Shown one piece after another: positions 46,456 through 60,100 of a stretch of 64,000 nt of DNA (positions are counted from its first letter, which is position 1; every line of letters starts with the position of its first letter). A program made the translations under genes and the position numbers. This DNA comes from Meandrina meandrites (lineage: Eukaryota; Cnidaria; Anthozoa; Scleractinia; Meandrinidae): the NCBI GenBank assembly GCA_963693305.1, contig OY855908.1:34739805-34803804 (forward strand). The letters run 5' to 3'. The notes under the pieces are model-generated. The model worked only from the letters and a program-made list of their open reading frames with translations. It was not told where the DNA came from and did not search any database.

Positions 46456-47122
46456 TTGCCTAGCATGTTATTATTGGAATCATATCTATCGAAGAGAGAA
46501 ACTTTCAATTTATTAGAGAAAACATTAGACTGCCGGACACGGAGTATTTTGAAATTCGTGTCCGGCAAACATATTTGCAACAAAACAACAAACTCGGCGT
46601 ACTTCGGCGACAATCGTAAATTTCTTAGAAAGAAATACAAGAATAGCATTACCTAGCATTATGTTGTTCGAATCTATCGAGTAGAAAACCAAACATATTA
46701 GACTGCCGGACACGGAGTATTTAGAAATTCGTGTCCGGAAGCTGGCGGCAAGCATGTTTGTAACAAAACAACAAAATCGGCGTACTTCGGCGACAGTCGT
46801 AAATTTCTTAGCAAGAAATACAAGAAAAGCATTGCCTAGCATTGCCTATCATGATGCTCTTCGAATCTATCGAGTAGAAAACCAAAACTACTCGACTGCC
46901 GGACACGAAGTATTTAGAAATTCCTGTCCGGAAGCTGGCGGCAAGCTTCTAAGTCACGGGTTCGATTTATACACTGAGGGCGCCGATAATAAACACAAAA
47001 CCTCGCACTGCGGTGAAATTCGTGAAGTTTTCAGGTATGTTAACACGTAAATGATGGTATTAATTGAAATTTGAAAATATATTCGACTGCCGGACACGGA
47101 GTATTTTGGAAAACCTGTCCGG
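46456..47122. repeat. ~190-bp tandem repeat with a conserved stem-loop
   Basis: Units begin near 46456, 46649 and 46832; a fourth partial copy lies at 47082-47122. Each contains TGCCGGACACGGAGTATTT followed by a complementary GTGTCCGG or CTGTCCGG (46531-46566, 46704-46738, 46897-46931, 47088-47122). Confidence 0.8.
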
Positions 47123-47847
47123 CTGCCGGACATATAGACACATGCGTTCGAGGTTCGAGTGGCAGGGTATTCTGCAGTTAAGTGGTAAGCTCAATGTTCT
47201 TGTTATTATGCATTTCAGATTCATCGTCCTTTTATTACTTTACTTTAGGATTATTAAATCGGTTTCCAGCACTCAGTAAAGACATGTTAAAACGCATAAG
47301 AACGTTAAAAGTCTTAAGAAAGGGTTCAACACTTACCGCAGCTTACCGCTATTAACACATGACTATAAATCCTTCGTCCGCTACTCCGTCTGAAACATTC
47401 GCTTTGTTCAGTGACGATTTAAGAAAAAATAACTTTAACAACACTGTGGAAGCGATATTTAAAAAAAAACTACGCACAACACGATGCTCACGTGTCCCAC
47501 ACGAACGACTTCTCGTCGACAAGCGCTCCAAACGAAAAGACAAGCCAAAGCTTGCATGTGATTGGTTCGGTACATTGCGGTACGGAAGTGATCGAGAGTA
47601 GCCAATCACAGAGCCGCTTTGGATCGGTGCAGTACTACTGCTTGTTAGTAGTTATATGATTAAGACGATTAAGAAAGCTGAGTAGCATTAGTAAACTACA
47701 CAGGGACTACAAAGTGGGATAAAAGAGTCGCTGACTCAAACAGGGGTTCTCCCTATTGTCTTCCGAATGATTGTGTTTTTAGAGCCCGATTTAGGCATGT
47801 GCTTGAAGAGAAAAGCCATTGGCGGCACCAACGTCCCACAGATCAAT

Positions 47848-47989
47848 GGCGTATTTATTTGCAACATTACGCGTATAGCCGTCGCATTGACCCATCGGAG
47901 TTTTTTATTGTTTTCGAGCTAAAAAAACAATAAAAAATTCCAACCGGCAAATGCAACGGCTATACGCATATGTTGCAAATTAATACGCC
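47848..47989. repeat. 142-nt near-perfect hairpin
   Basis: GGCGTATTTATTTGCAACAT at 47848 pairs with ATGTTGCAAATTAATACGCC ending 47989. Pairing continues inward through GCGTATAGCCGT and TTTTTTATTGTTTT to a loop of a few bases at ~47918. It lies ~130 bp from the TTLL4 exon at 48120-48183. Confidence 0.75.
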
Positions 47990-48119
47990 CCAAGTACATG
48001 TATTAATAGAATTGATAACTTAAAACAAATTTCCGTCTGAGTTCAACAGTCCCTCTTCGCGCACTCGACCCGTGCCACGTGACGTTAAAATGCACGTGCA
48101 AAGAGTAGAAGCACCTTAC

Positions 48120-51100
48120 CTTGTATGTGTGCGGTTTGGTCGACTTCTTCTTGATCTTAGGCAGGAGAACTGGTGCCGAGACACTGTAAAAGAGCGTGAT
48201 AACACATGATTAGAGTAACACCAAGCCCTCCTAACTATACATTTTTTTTTATTATTTTCCACTTTTCGTTCAAGAGAGCTTACAAGGCTATAGATAGAAG
48301 CAAGTATTCACACTTGTTTCTGTCTTTACCTTGAATGAATCTCAACTTTATAGCTTTGAAAGCATCCCAAGCGTTGATATTTAAATACAACCGTACACTA
48401 ATGCCACAAGGAAGAGAAGAATAAAGAAAGTAGGAAATTTCAAGTAACAGAGGTACAGGGAAGCAAACGAAACGTTGGTTAGTTCTTGCGGCGCATTACG
48501 GGACGCTCGTGCTTAAATCTTGCGAGCGCAAAGAACTCCTACTGCAAAAACGTCTTTGCGGTAAGATGTCCGGACGCAATTAAGCGCAAGACCATCTTCG
48601 CCGTAACGTCTTAAAACAGAAAGAAGATAAAAACAGACCAGCAACAAGGCAAAATACGCTGCGTAAGTTTAGCAAGGCAACAAACAAAGCAAGAACTTCT
48701 TGCGTCACTTGCAGAGTGTATTATGTCTGGACTGCACTGTATTACCCTGATTGAGTAGAGTTTTCAAGATGTGCTGTGTTTTTACGCCTCCGAGAAGGAG
48801 CTGACTTAGACCTGGGTGATGTCCGAGCTTTTCTGTACAATAAAGAGAGAAGAGGAAAAGACAACTGAAGATGGACGCTACAAAGACAAAGGTGAGTCAA
48901 GAGAATTTAGAATACGTGTCTAAACTAGCCATGCAAAAGAGGCAGAAGATTTTTTGCAAGAAGCAGTGGTACATGCAACATGTGGCATGGTCACTTAAAC
49001 TAGTGCGAAGTTAAGTTCAATGCGTCTCAAGAGGAATAGCTAGATACAACACTGGGAAAGTCGAGCGGAGGAAAGTCAAGCCATAATGCGATTTCCTAGT
49101 TGCCTTTTGCTTCTGTTTCAAAACGAGCACTCGTGCAGGTAAAATACATTTTCATGATTTGTTTGGCACGAGGACCCGCTTTGACACTGACGCAAAGGAC
49201 AAGTCGGAAATACAGTGGTTTCTCCAGTTTGCGTTGAATAAAGTGTCATGTAGCCCTAACAGTTGAAGATACCATTTATATGCCTGGGTGGGGTGGCGCA
49301 CTATGAAAGAAGTGTCATTTCCAAGAAAAGAACTCTTAAGTTCGGGATCTCAACCCAGATGACAAAGAAAAGTAAAACTCTCATCGACAAAGAAGAGTAA
49401 AGATGTCGCGGAAAATGATTGAGCAGCAAGGAAAAAGAACTAAGAACAATTCCAAGGATTGCATCACCATACTGGCCATGAAAATGAAGTACATGTACCT
49501 CTTGATCTTGGAATTTGCAAAAGCAGATTTGCTTCTTGGAGAATTTTTCAAAACAGCAGCTAGAGTGTCCCTGGAAAGCAGAAAGATAAGAAGTAGACAT
49601 AGAAACGAACATAACTACACAGACAACTAGAACCGAGCGGATATCGTTCTTGTACAATCCGTTTAAGAGGATTGACAAAGCAACAGTACTCGTACCATGT
49701 AAAGACACATTTGAACACCATTGTTTAAAACGAAAAGCAGTCAAACGTATCGAGACAGCACTACAGGATTATTCGCCAATCAATTCCATGGCAAAGAATT
49801 GAATTGGAGTTTGAAGACAGTGAAGGTTTCTAAATTCTAAAAGGAGTAAAGGCAACTGAATTATCTTGAACTACTGACTGCACGTCTAGAACCAAGCGAG
49901 TCCACAAATAAAATCGTGTTCCTTGATGTTTTTTTTTTTTTCACGTTTGTTATCTGAAAATTCCAAAGAACCAAAAATACAGGCAGTCTCCAGGACTGGC
50001 TATATTATGGTTCTGTTAACAGTAAAATTCAGCAGCGACTCGATAAGAATCGTCAAAGAGTGTTACAGAAGAAAACTAGCACACACAGCTGATGACAGAA
50101 CAGAATACCTCTTCAAAGTACCACTACGACCATTAGTTCTCAGCTTAGAGGAAGGAGCAGAAGAAAGTCTACAAGATAAGAAGGTGAAAAAAAAAGATAA
50201 ACTGCAGAGGCCCGTACGTGACAAAGCGAAGCAATATTGGCAACGTTTAACATAAATATATCTCAAGAAGGGTTAAAAAATGTTGAAATATTTGAATAAC
50301 AGAGAACACACACCAGATATAGGTGAAGCAGAAGAAATAGAGCGATTTGGTTCCAGGCAAAGACACAACGTAACGTCATAAAAGAAGTACAGCATCCTGC
50401 CTTGACAGGAGATAACTAAAGAGTGTTGGGCCGAGTGTCATTGCAATGAGAATGAACAGAAGTTATAAGAAGGCAGGTTATCTTTACAAGAAAAGGCAAC
50501 GGCAAGTGGGTGCAAGAACTTGATCATTAATACGACACACCAAAAGAAGATACAGGACAGTATAGGCACTGTAAGAGAGCATCAAAGAGCATGCAATAGG
50601 TTCAGAAGATGTACCTAGACCAGGATGAAGTGTTACTCAAGTTGTTCCTTTTGTTCTTTCTGGTTACTGGCGCGGAGAGCAGCCTGGGACAAAGAAGAAA
50701 AGCTCAAGAATGACTGAGAGCACAAAGAAAAGTAAGAGTGTAAAAAAATATAATCTGAATCTGAGTCTGAACCTGAATCAGCGATTCAGGAAAAGCAATA
50801 ATTATGCTAAAACATGTTAGTTCGCCACATTTGCTACAAGTACTCCCATTTTCCAAAAGAAAAGATACCAGATACTTGTGTTGGATTTAGTTTCATTGAT
50901 ACAGACCTTGACTTCACGAGCCCATGATCCAGACCGAGGACTGGAGCTGAGGAAGATCTGTATGTCACACCCTGAGGACACGTCCACTATAAACAACAAT
51001 TAATCAGTCAAGTTGATCAGTGAATAAGGTAACTTTTTGATATCAGTACTTGTATCCTAGAACTATATGGTGACCTTACAAAAAGAAGTAATACAATCTT

Positions 51101-54100
51101 AGTTTGGCTTTTCTTTTGGTTTTCCTTAAAGGAGCTACCTCACGGGGATTTCTCAGATTTGTGGTCTTAACTGTTCTGAAATTAGTGTTAGGCAACTTTA
51201 CCCATGAAAAACATTATCTTTGAACATCTAAAGGAAGACATGACCTTAATTTCAGGATAGAAATCAAACTAAGGCTATAAATATTCATTTTATTTTTTAA
51301 AGACGCTTGGAAACAACTTGATTTCCATTCCCATCCAAGCTATCTGCAGCCAAAGGCGCTTGTTAATAGTGCTCTAATATAGCAATTTTTAATAAAAATG
51401 GCCCATTATTTTTAGGTTTCCTTTGCCACAAATACAAATTTCGGCTGTTCAAAAATCTGTTAAAATCCGCGAAAAAGCCCCTCTAACCTATGCTTCTAAG
51501 AAAAAATTATTTATCACAGTTTTTTACAGTTAAATGTTTCTTTAACCCACCTGATTTGCAGGATCTGAAGTGTGTCCAATGTGAAGTTTCTTTTCAGCAT
51601 ATCCCTGGAGAACAGCTACACCTGTATTCACAAAATGGGTTAACAGTGACTCGAAGTTAATTAATGTACGAATATGTCTCTAAACTATCGTACCCATTAA
51701 TATAACTTCATTTGATTCCTTGATAGGATATGCTTTTAACTTTACTTTTGATCTTCTCTTTGTTTTGCTGTTCTTTTTTTTTCTTTCTTTCAGTCCACCC
51801 TTGCAGATGTAGACTCCTTCATGATAAAATAAATGATGTTATCTAGTAAATATAAGGTGTCATTGCCTCTATCCCGTTAAATAGTAGGAAACAGTATTTT
51901 TTCTTTCCCAGAATCAATTATTATCGTCCTTGTAACAACGTTGTTGTTGTTGTAAACTTTGATTGCACTGCTTGGTTTCTATTTACCTAATGCTGTACTT
52001 CGTCCTTCTCTCATGTATTTTCTTGTCCATTCATCAAGCAAAATGTTGTAGTATCGCTGAAACAAAACATCAAATACAAAATGAGTAATAAATACAAGAA
52101 AGGACTGAAATTATTATTTTGAAATTAAGAAATAATCAGATGAAGACTTCAATGTTTTCTACACAAGATTGAAGAAAATGCTTTATTCTGCTCAAAACGG
52201 ACCTTCAGTTTCCTAAAGTTCCTCTTCCATTACTTGTCTAAAAAATCGACCTTTTTACAAATAAAATTGATAATTCAAGAGCGGTTAAGAGGATTGATGC
52301 ATGTTGAGAACAATTACCTGTGACTCAAAGAATCTTAGATACTTGTTGGAAGACAGCGATGGAAAAACTCTTTGGAAACATCCTCTTCGGCTGTACTGTA
52401 GGAAAAAATTGGAAACATATTAAACAGGAATTTTTTTTTGTTTATTAATTATTAAGTTTATCTTCCCTTTCTGTCTTATTGTATTGTTATTGGTCCAGTG
52501 TAATCGCTATTGCCATTGCCATCATCATGGTCTTTGTTGTATCATTATCGTTACAACTACTAAGCTTTTATATGTAACATGTACACTGTACCTCATCTTC
52601 TGTCTCCATCAGCATCCTTATATCATCTGGTGTCAAAATGTCCAGGATTGACTGCTTGGTGCGCTGAAAAATATTGAATCACAGTAACAATCATTAAATG
52701 CAACATAACGCACTGGCTGGCGACATCTTAGTCAACGCCTTGAACTACTGAACTGATGCGCTTGGAAATACGTACGGAGCGCTGGCGGGAATCTTGAGGT
52801 GAATCACCGGCTAGAATTCATACAGATTCCAATAAAGGTGAGGTGTTTACAGCTTCTTATATTGCTCTCTGACGAGCGCAAGAAAGGGCAGCCACCTACT
52901 TAAAATCTTATTGAAAGAACTGGCCTCTGATGAATAAGGAAATTTGTTTACTCTTTATCTAACAGTTTGGTTCAATACATGTTTCACTTTCATCTCACTA
53001 GTGAAATGAGAAAGAGAAAACAGCTCTTAAATTGATAAATAAAGCTGAAAACAGTGATATTGAAATTACCAGTCAGCTAAACCCTTAAAAGAAAAGCATA
53101 CATGAAGAATACTAAAATATGCAACCATTTTAATACCCGTACCTCATCCAAGTGACGCTGAACATAAAATGCGTGCTGCAACAAAACAGAAGTGATCGGA
53201 TCAATACAAGGATGTGACAACAATCTAACGTTTTCTTAATTTATTTTGTACACTTGCCAACAACAGTTATCTGAAATGTCTCTTGCCAATTTTATTTTGT
53301 GGCACTTTCTATGACGCATTGGAGTCCATTGACTCCGTTCTCGGGAACAATATATTCACAGGAATTTACAGTGCAGTACTGCATAATCTTTATACATATA
53401 CAGGTACATAACATCATTGCTGAACAAACCATCACACATAAAGTGGTACTCTGGTATTATTATGAATGTCTATCAAACCCCTTTATAATGGGGTTTCCGG
53501 TTCAACAAACAATATTCTTCGGCCCAGCTAAAGTTGCTTACAGTAACAATATTGAGCTGAGACCTAAGGAGAGCGGGTGGCTGTAGACACGCTAGCAGAA
53601 ACTTGGTACAGGACGGGAACCCGGCCCAATTTATAACTAACACATTTTCCCAGTCCCCTCAGCATAAGCATATATTGGGGTTTTGTGTCCGTTGTAATTA
53701 AAAACAATTCTCAAAACAGTCATGTTTAACAGTAATTTTTTCAAACCTTTGCTCTCTCGTCTGCAGACAAGCCTGGTGCTCCCTTGTCTTGAACAAACTG
53801 GTTCATGTTGCTTGTGCTTTGGTGAAATACAATTAAAATTACTTGTCACCAAGTGAAGAAAAATGTACATTATTTCATACTTTTCATAGACCTTATGTAC
53901 AGTATACCTGGGCCAGTTACTCAAACAGTGGAACATACTATCAACCTGATAAATCGCTATCTAGTGGATTTTAATGGTTACAATTTAAATCAACTACGTT
54001 TTGTACTATATATACATGTATGCTACTCACTACAATTCATTATAGATATATTATCCAGTAGATGATATTATCCATCCTAAGTTTTTAACAATTAATTGCT

Positions 54101-57100
54101 TCTAAAATTTTTGCAGCATGTGATAAGAAAGAAAAGTGTAGTTCGTACAGTGTGATCGTCCTGGTGAGAGTAGTTCTGAGAAGAACTGTTGTTGGTGACT
54201 GACGTTTCGACAACCTGAGCGGAAGTCATCTTCAGAGTCAAGTGAAAAGTTGTTGTCAGTCAATGGTCTGTTGAAGCTGATTGGTCAGTTTTGTGAATTG
54301 TCATAATGTCATTGGCTGTAAAACTTGTGTTAAAGAAGCAATGTCACGATGTTTTAGTCATTTTTCTGATTACTTTGAAACTGAAGGAACCTCAACATAA
54401 AAGTTTTCTACACGTAACATAGAAAAACACCAACGGAATAATTAAGACACAAAAATAACCAAGGATGGTTTCCACTGACAAAGATTAAGCCCGAACTTGA
54501 AAAAACTTGCCAATTTTTTCAAGATGCGTTGTCTGTGACGTAGTTCGTTAACGTTCATCAACAGTAATAGGTCAGTTCCAATCCGTCTATTGTTGGTGAA
54601 ATTCAGCCATTCTGTATTTTGCCTAGAGCTGTTGTCTGGTCTGTTGTGTATAGTCAGTGAGATTATTTGCATTTTCTTTTGAAAACTAACCTTGATGTTG
54701 AAGTTGTGATCAGGTTTTCAGGAATGTGAAAACCAGCAAGGTTAAACAAGTCCTTGATCATCTGTCCCTTGATGTTACGATCCAGTTGAGATGTGGAGTG
54801 AAGACTGCAGAGAAACACACACAGTCAAATTACATAAATTAAAACCCACACACATACATGTACAAACCATCACAAGATTTTCAGTACATGTACAGTGAAT
54901 CTTGTGGGATGAAAAATTTCATTTGTCTAAAAAAATAACGCGTATCTTGAGATGGGAAACCATGCATTGAAGTGCAAGCTTGAAACTGTCTTATTTTTTA
55001 GTTGTACTGTCTGAACTTGGGAGGTGTGGTGGCTTAAAGGTTAGTGTGCCAGACTCCGGATTGAACGGTTTGGGTTCGAGGACTGGCTGGGGTACTGCGT
55101 TGTGTTCTTGGGCAAGACACTTAACTCTCATAGTGCTTCTCTCTACCCAGGTGTATAAATGGGTACCGGCAAATTTAGTGCTGGGGGTAACCCTGCGATG
55201 GACCAGCATCCCATCCAGGGGGGAGTAGAAATACTCCTAGTCCCTTCATGCTACGGAAACCGGGATAAGGTCATAAGCAAACTTTACCTTACTGTCTAAA
55301 CTCTGCATGTAATTAGACTTAACAGCCTTGAGAATTTCTAGCTCCTTATTTTTGCAATCAAATTTTCTTTTAACTTGCACTATTTTTGTTCATTTCTGGA
55401 AAAAAAAAATCATATTTTATTACTGCAGTTGATTGGAAATACCTTGGTGATATGTTCACTTCCAAGAGCCAAGGTTTAAGATTTTCATCTAGCATGACAT
55501 CAAACCCAAACAGCTCATGACAACAGGATCTACAAAATAAGCATGTAAAATAAGCATGAACATGTAATGAATAGACTAATGATAATGATAATGATAATAA
55601 TAAATAATAATTTATAATAACTGGAGTACATACATGAGAAAGTAGCATACACTGCCATTGCAATAATTGTACCTCTACTACTGGTAACAAAGGGAGCTTT
55701 GTTGAGTAGGAAAGAATAACTCCGCAAACTCAATTCTCTAGCCCACACACAAATGCTCATTACAGTTCATTTTTCATATCACTACTATATGTGGACACTT
55801 TTTGAACTTTCAAAAGCAGGTCTAAAACTAGGATACTACCCCAACATTGGTGGTTCGACTGTACAGTGCTTATGATCACTTCTGATAAACTTAAAGAATA
55901 ACAATAAAATGTTACAAGGGTGTTGTAGTCATACCTTTTTCTCACATTCTGTTTCACCATGGTGTTTACTGCTGAATCAGACCTGATGTAATCAAAATGA
56001 TAAAGGTAATGTTATTTTTTATATACTACAGATAGATTAAATATTATTAAGAAGGAATTTATTACTTTAATTGGGTTGTTCCAGAAAAAATCCACACCTC
56101 CCCGACGGATGGGATTCTGGAAATTCTCGCGGGAGGGGGGGTAAAAGGCTCTGGAAATCCAGGCATGAGGGGGGGTTGAATTTCAAAAAGTCTTCTGCAG
56201 GGGTCATTTCAACCGATAATTCAAGCGCTTCGAACGTTTAGCTCGGCGACACTTCAGCGCTTTCAGACCCTGAAAAAAGTAGAAATATTTTTGTTCATAT
56301 ATTTCTCACCTGACATAAACGATAATCTAAGTTCCTTCACAGGTCCTTGTATAGCAGAAAACGCGAAAACAAGATACAAAATTAAAGAGGAACCCGTCAC
56401 AACATTGTGGAACGAAGATCGTGAAACGCCTGACACATTTCTACTCGCCTGACTGGAGAGACTGGGCCCGACTTTCAACATGGCCGCAACTTTTTTGCTC
56501 ACGTGTTTATGGCTAAACGAGGAGCTGGACAACGCAAAACCATGAGCATTTTGCCTCCTTTTATCGAAACGCTTCCATCTAAAAAGCATATAAGTTTCCA
56601 CGAAGTTGAAAACGATTCTGGAATTAAATTATCTTGGATAAATCAACGAATTCATCGATCACGCGATCAGCTGATCGAACGGTATGCAAGCGTTAAGTGT
56701 AAACTCATTTTAAACTTACCACAAACTGTTCACTCCTTGGAGAAAAAACTTGTGATTTTCCCTTTCTTTCCATTTTTTAGATCTTCGACAACTTTTTGCC
56801 TTGACATCTCCTGACTTGCTGAAAGTTTTCTCGTGTTGATTGTCAAAACTGGTTCGCACGCGCGTGGCGGGAAGTTCGTGAATTCGCCATTCGATCCTGA
56901 AAGACTCATTTGCTTTATTTATCGTTGGCGGAGTAAGGTCATGGAATTTTCAGTCGGATTGACAGCTTCCGGCCAATGTTTTAAATTAAATTTAAGCCTA
57001 ATAATTTTTTTATGGAAATCCAGGCGGGAGGGGGGTCTTTTGTCCTGGAAATCCAGATAGGAGGGGGGGTCTTGTGCTTCAGGAAATCCAGGTGAGAGGG

Positions 57101-60100
57101 GGGGTTAAAAAACTACCCCATCCGTCGGGGGGGTGTGGATTTTTTCTGGAATAACCCATTCAGAATATAAACTAATTATTACGCCATACATGTGACAGTG
57201 TGTATACTTACGCTATAACGGCTTTGACAACCAAATCCTTGATTGACTCCCATACGTGAGCATGGTTGATGTTAATGCGCTTCATATAGCCCCAGAGAGC
57301 TTTCAAACTCCTAAAAGGCAGAAGCAAATCAAACAATTAAAAATAACCATATTTCCATGATACAAAATGTACAGTACAAACTGCATGAAAAGTAATGCAA
57401 TCTAACGTTGTCCAGACCACAGGCAGCCCAAGGTCGATATACAAGTATCTGTACCAGTTGTTATTATGCAACAGTCAAAATATAAACTCATAATTGCATT
57501 TATATGTGGAGAAACAGTTGTATTCTATAATGAAAATATTAACAAGGCTGTACATAAAATAAAAACTAGCTTACATTGTACCTAATGCCTCAGTTGTCTG
57601 CCAATTTTTTTCCAGGTGAGGTATTTGGTCAATCTACACGAATAGCTATTTTTATTTACAGACAACTGACATGAGGTAAGCTACATTTTTGTATTCCTTA
57701 TTTCAAATTTGTCAATATTTTCAGGTTTTAGAATACAACGGTTTTTCCCATACAAATCTTTGTATTGCAACTGTTGTGTAGTGCGTACAGATACGTGTAC
57801 TCAGACATGTATATCGAGCTTGGGCTGTGTCCAGACTGTGTAACATAAAAAAGGCATTGCCATGTACCATTTGTGTCCTTGACAAACAGTTTCATCAGAG
57901 TTCGCTTGGTACGCTCCTTCATTCTTCTTGTTGATGCTGTAATTTGTCAGATGCATGAACTTGTTGCTTAAACTTTTCATGGAAGATGAGTACCTTGAGA
58001 AAAGAAATAAAGGCAATATCAGTACATATTCAACTGCAAAATTATGCTAAAAATACTTTGTCATGATTACAAAATAATGTGTGTATTAATTACCATCTGC
58101 ATATAATTATAAACATTGCCCATACAATATGTACAGTGTATGTAAATTGATTAGTATGCAAATATTATTGTTTTTGGTGTTTTAGATGGCAGGAGTGTAC
58201 ATGTGCAACATCCTAAATAGTGTTACTGTACTTCTACAATCAGTAATTTTTTATAGTAATTTGTTAGGTATTACAACAAGATGTTTGAAAATTGCCAAAA
58301 GAAACGGATTCAAAATGCCTCAAAATACATACAACGTACTAATTAAAATCAATTTACAGTGTATCTCATATCAAAATAATGATTACTTATATAGTACAAG
58401 TATATAAACTGGTGAGTCTCTTGAAAATGCTGCATTGCATTGAGCTATGATGATTAATCTGATTAATTCCTATTTGGTTTTTTTCATTTTTCTTTTTAAT
58501 ATGACAACATTGTACAACACTCAGTTAAGTCAAGCAAAATAGAACATTACTTCAATGCTGAACAGTTCTTACTTGCATGTAGCAAATCTCACAAGTCCAT
58601 CTTCAAAAACATAAATCCTAAGTGGATCATATGAAGTGACGTAAACATAGATACGAAGGTCAAACTTGCTACTGTTGATGAGAAATGGCTTGGCCAGGTA
58701 CCTGAAAGTCAACAGCAAAACACAGTTTGTTAAAATGTAATTTTTCAACTGCATGGGTCATGTTCACTACACGTATATTGCTGTAAAGCAAGATGACTAC
58801 TGCAAGCTGAACATTAAGGTTTATCTTGACGGCAATTAAGAAGGGTGCTACAGGTGTACACTGATTTTTTTTTTATAAGAACCATTGTTATACTATAGGA
58901 GCATTGAGGCTAAGATTTGCCCCAAAATTTAAGAAAATTAATGTATGGGCTAAAATAAGAACATCCTCAGGCTCAGCAGCCAAATTTAATGCATTCTGAC
59001 TTATAAAATGAAGACTGTATCAGACTCCACAGAAATCAAATGCATGGATGGAGTAAAAAGTTTAAACAGGCAGAACTATATTATTACAAAAAAAACACAT
59101 CTGGAAAACTGATTTGATGACAGTTTCAATAATAACATTGTGAACATGAAAAACTGCATTCACACGTACTCCAAAGAAGTTCAATCATCCAATTACAGGG
59201 GACCTGTAAGGCCAATCAGATTGCCGTTTTGCCTTATTACTTTAGAGTATAAGGTCGGCCACTGAGTGATGCTACATGTACAGTAGACATTAATTTTGGC
59301 TCATGCTCGGTGTAAGAACCTGTGAAACTCACCGGTGACGTAAAACAAAGAACAAACAATACAACAACGAGCTGGCAAAACAAAGATAGAGAAGGAAAAC
59401 AATAGCTCCAAAACAAAGAAAAATATCGCAGGTTCTTACACCAAGGTAAACCCTTAATTTTTATCTCTGACATTCTGTTTCCTTCAATCTTTGCACTTGG
59501 CATTATTTTGTTATACATACAGTGTACAGTACTCAACATGATGCTACAGAATCATTCAATGAAACTAAATTATGCAGAAAAATGCATAACTATACCTTTG
59601 AACAATGACTGGCCTCTTTCTAGGAATCTGATTCCACTTATGAATGACACGGATTCCAATGCCTCTTGCTGAGGCAGGCTGAAAAGAGAGGAATTTTTTA
59701 TTAGATATTTATGATTTTACACAATGAAAAAATTATTTAATATTAGTGGTAAAGATTGTCGGCTCCGATATTCAGATTTCTTGCCTGATATTGGGCACAA
59801 TTGTTTCTTTTTATGGCACTTCATTGTACACCAAAATAAAAGAATCAAATTACCGGCTTGAGAATCCATTTCTGTCGACTGCTGCCATCATCCCAGGCTC
59901 TCTTAAGAAGTTTGAAGTCATAAGGAAGGATGTATGTTTGAGGGACAAAGCCATAATCCTGCAAATTTAAACAAAAAACACTGATCAGTCTGACAAACAT
60001 TAGTCTGTACTAAGTCAACCTGAAGGGATAAGAGTATGTTGCATGAATTTTCAAAAAGTAAATGGGCAGAAACGTTGTCAAACGTATAAAATGGGCAGGG

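Larger units (their letters stand above)
43140..48119. other. Repeat-rich stretch, probably the last TTLL4 intron
   Basis: Apart from the minisatellite, the 190-bp tandem array and the 142-nt hairpin, no exon-like frame was found. A GC-rich CG-alternating patch lies at ~45361-45390. Confidence 0.4.

Noticed and set aside
46371..46842. Repetitive minus-strand frames (ILVFL.KKFT)
   Set aside because: By-product of the ~190-bp tandem repeat.
49301..49744. 147-codon minus-strand frame rich in Leu, Ser and Phe
   Set aside because: Explained by purine-rich DNA on the opposite strand; no domain and it lies inside a TTLL4 intron.
55014..55290. Possible tRNA gene
   Set aside because: A- and B-box-like motifs are present but the cloverleaf is not intact, and related copies elsewhere show it is a SINE.
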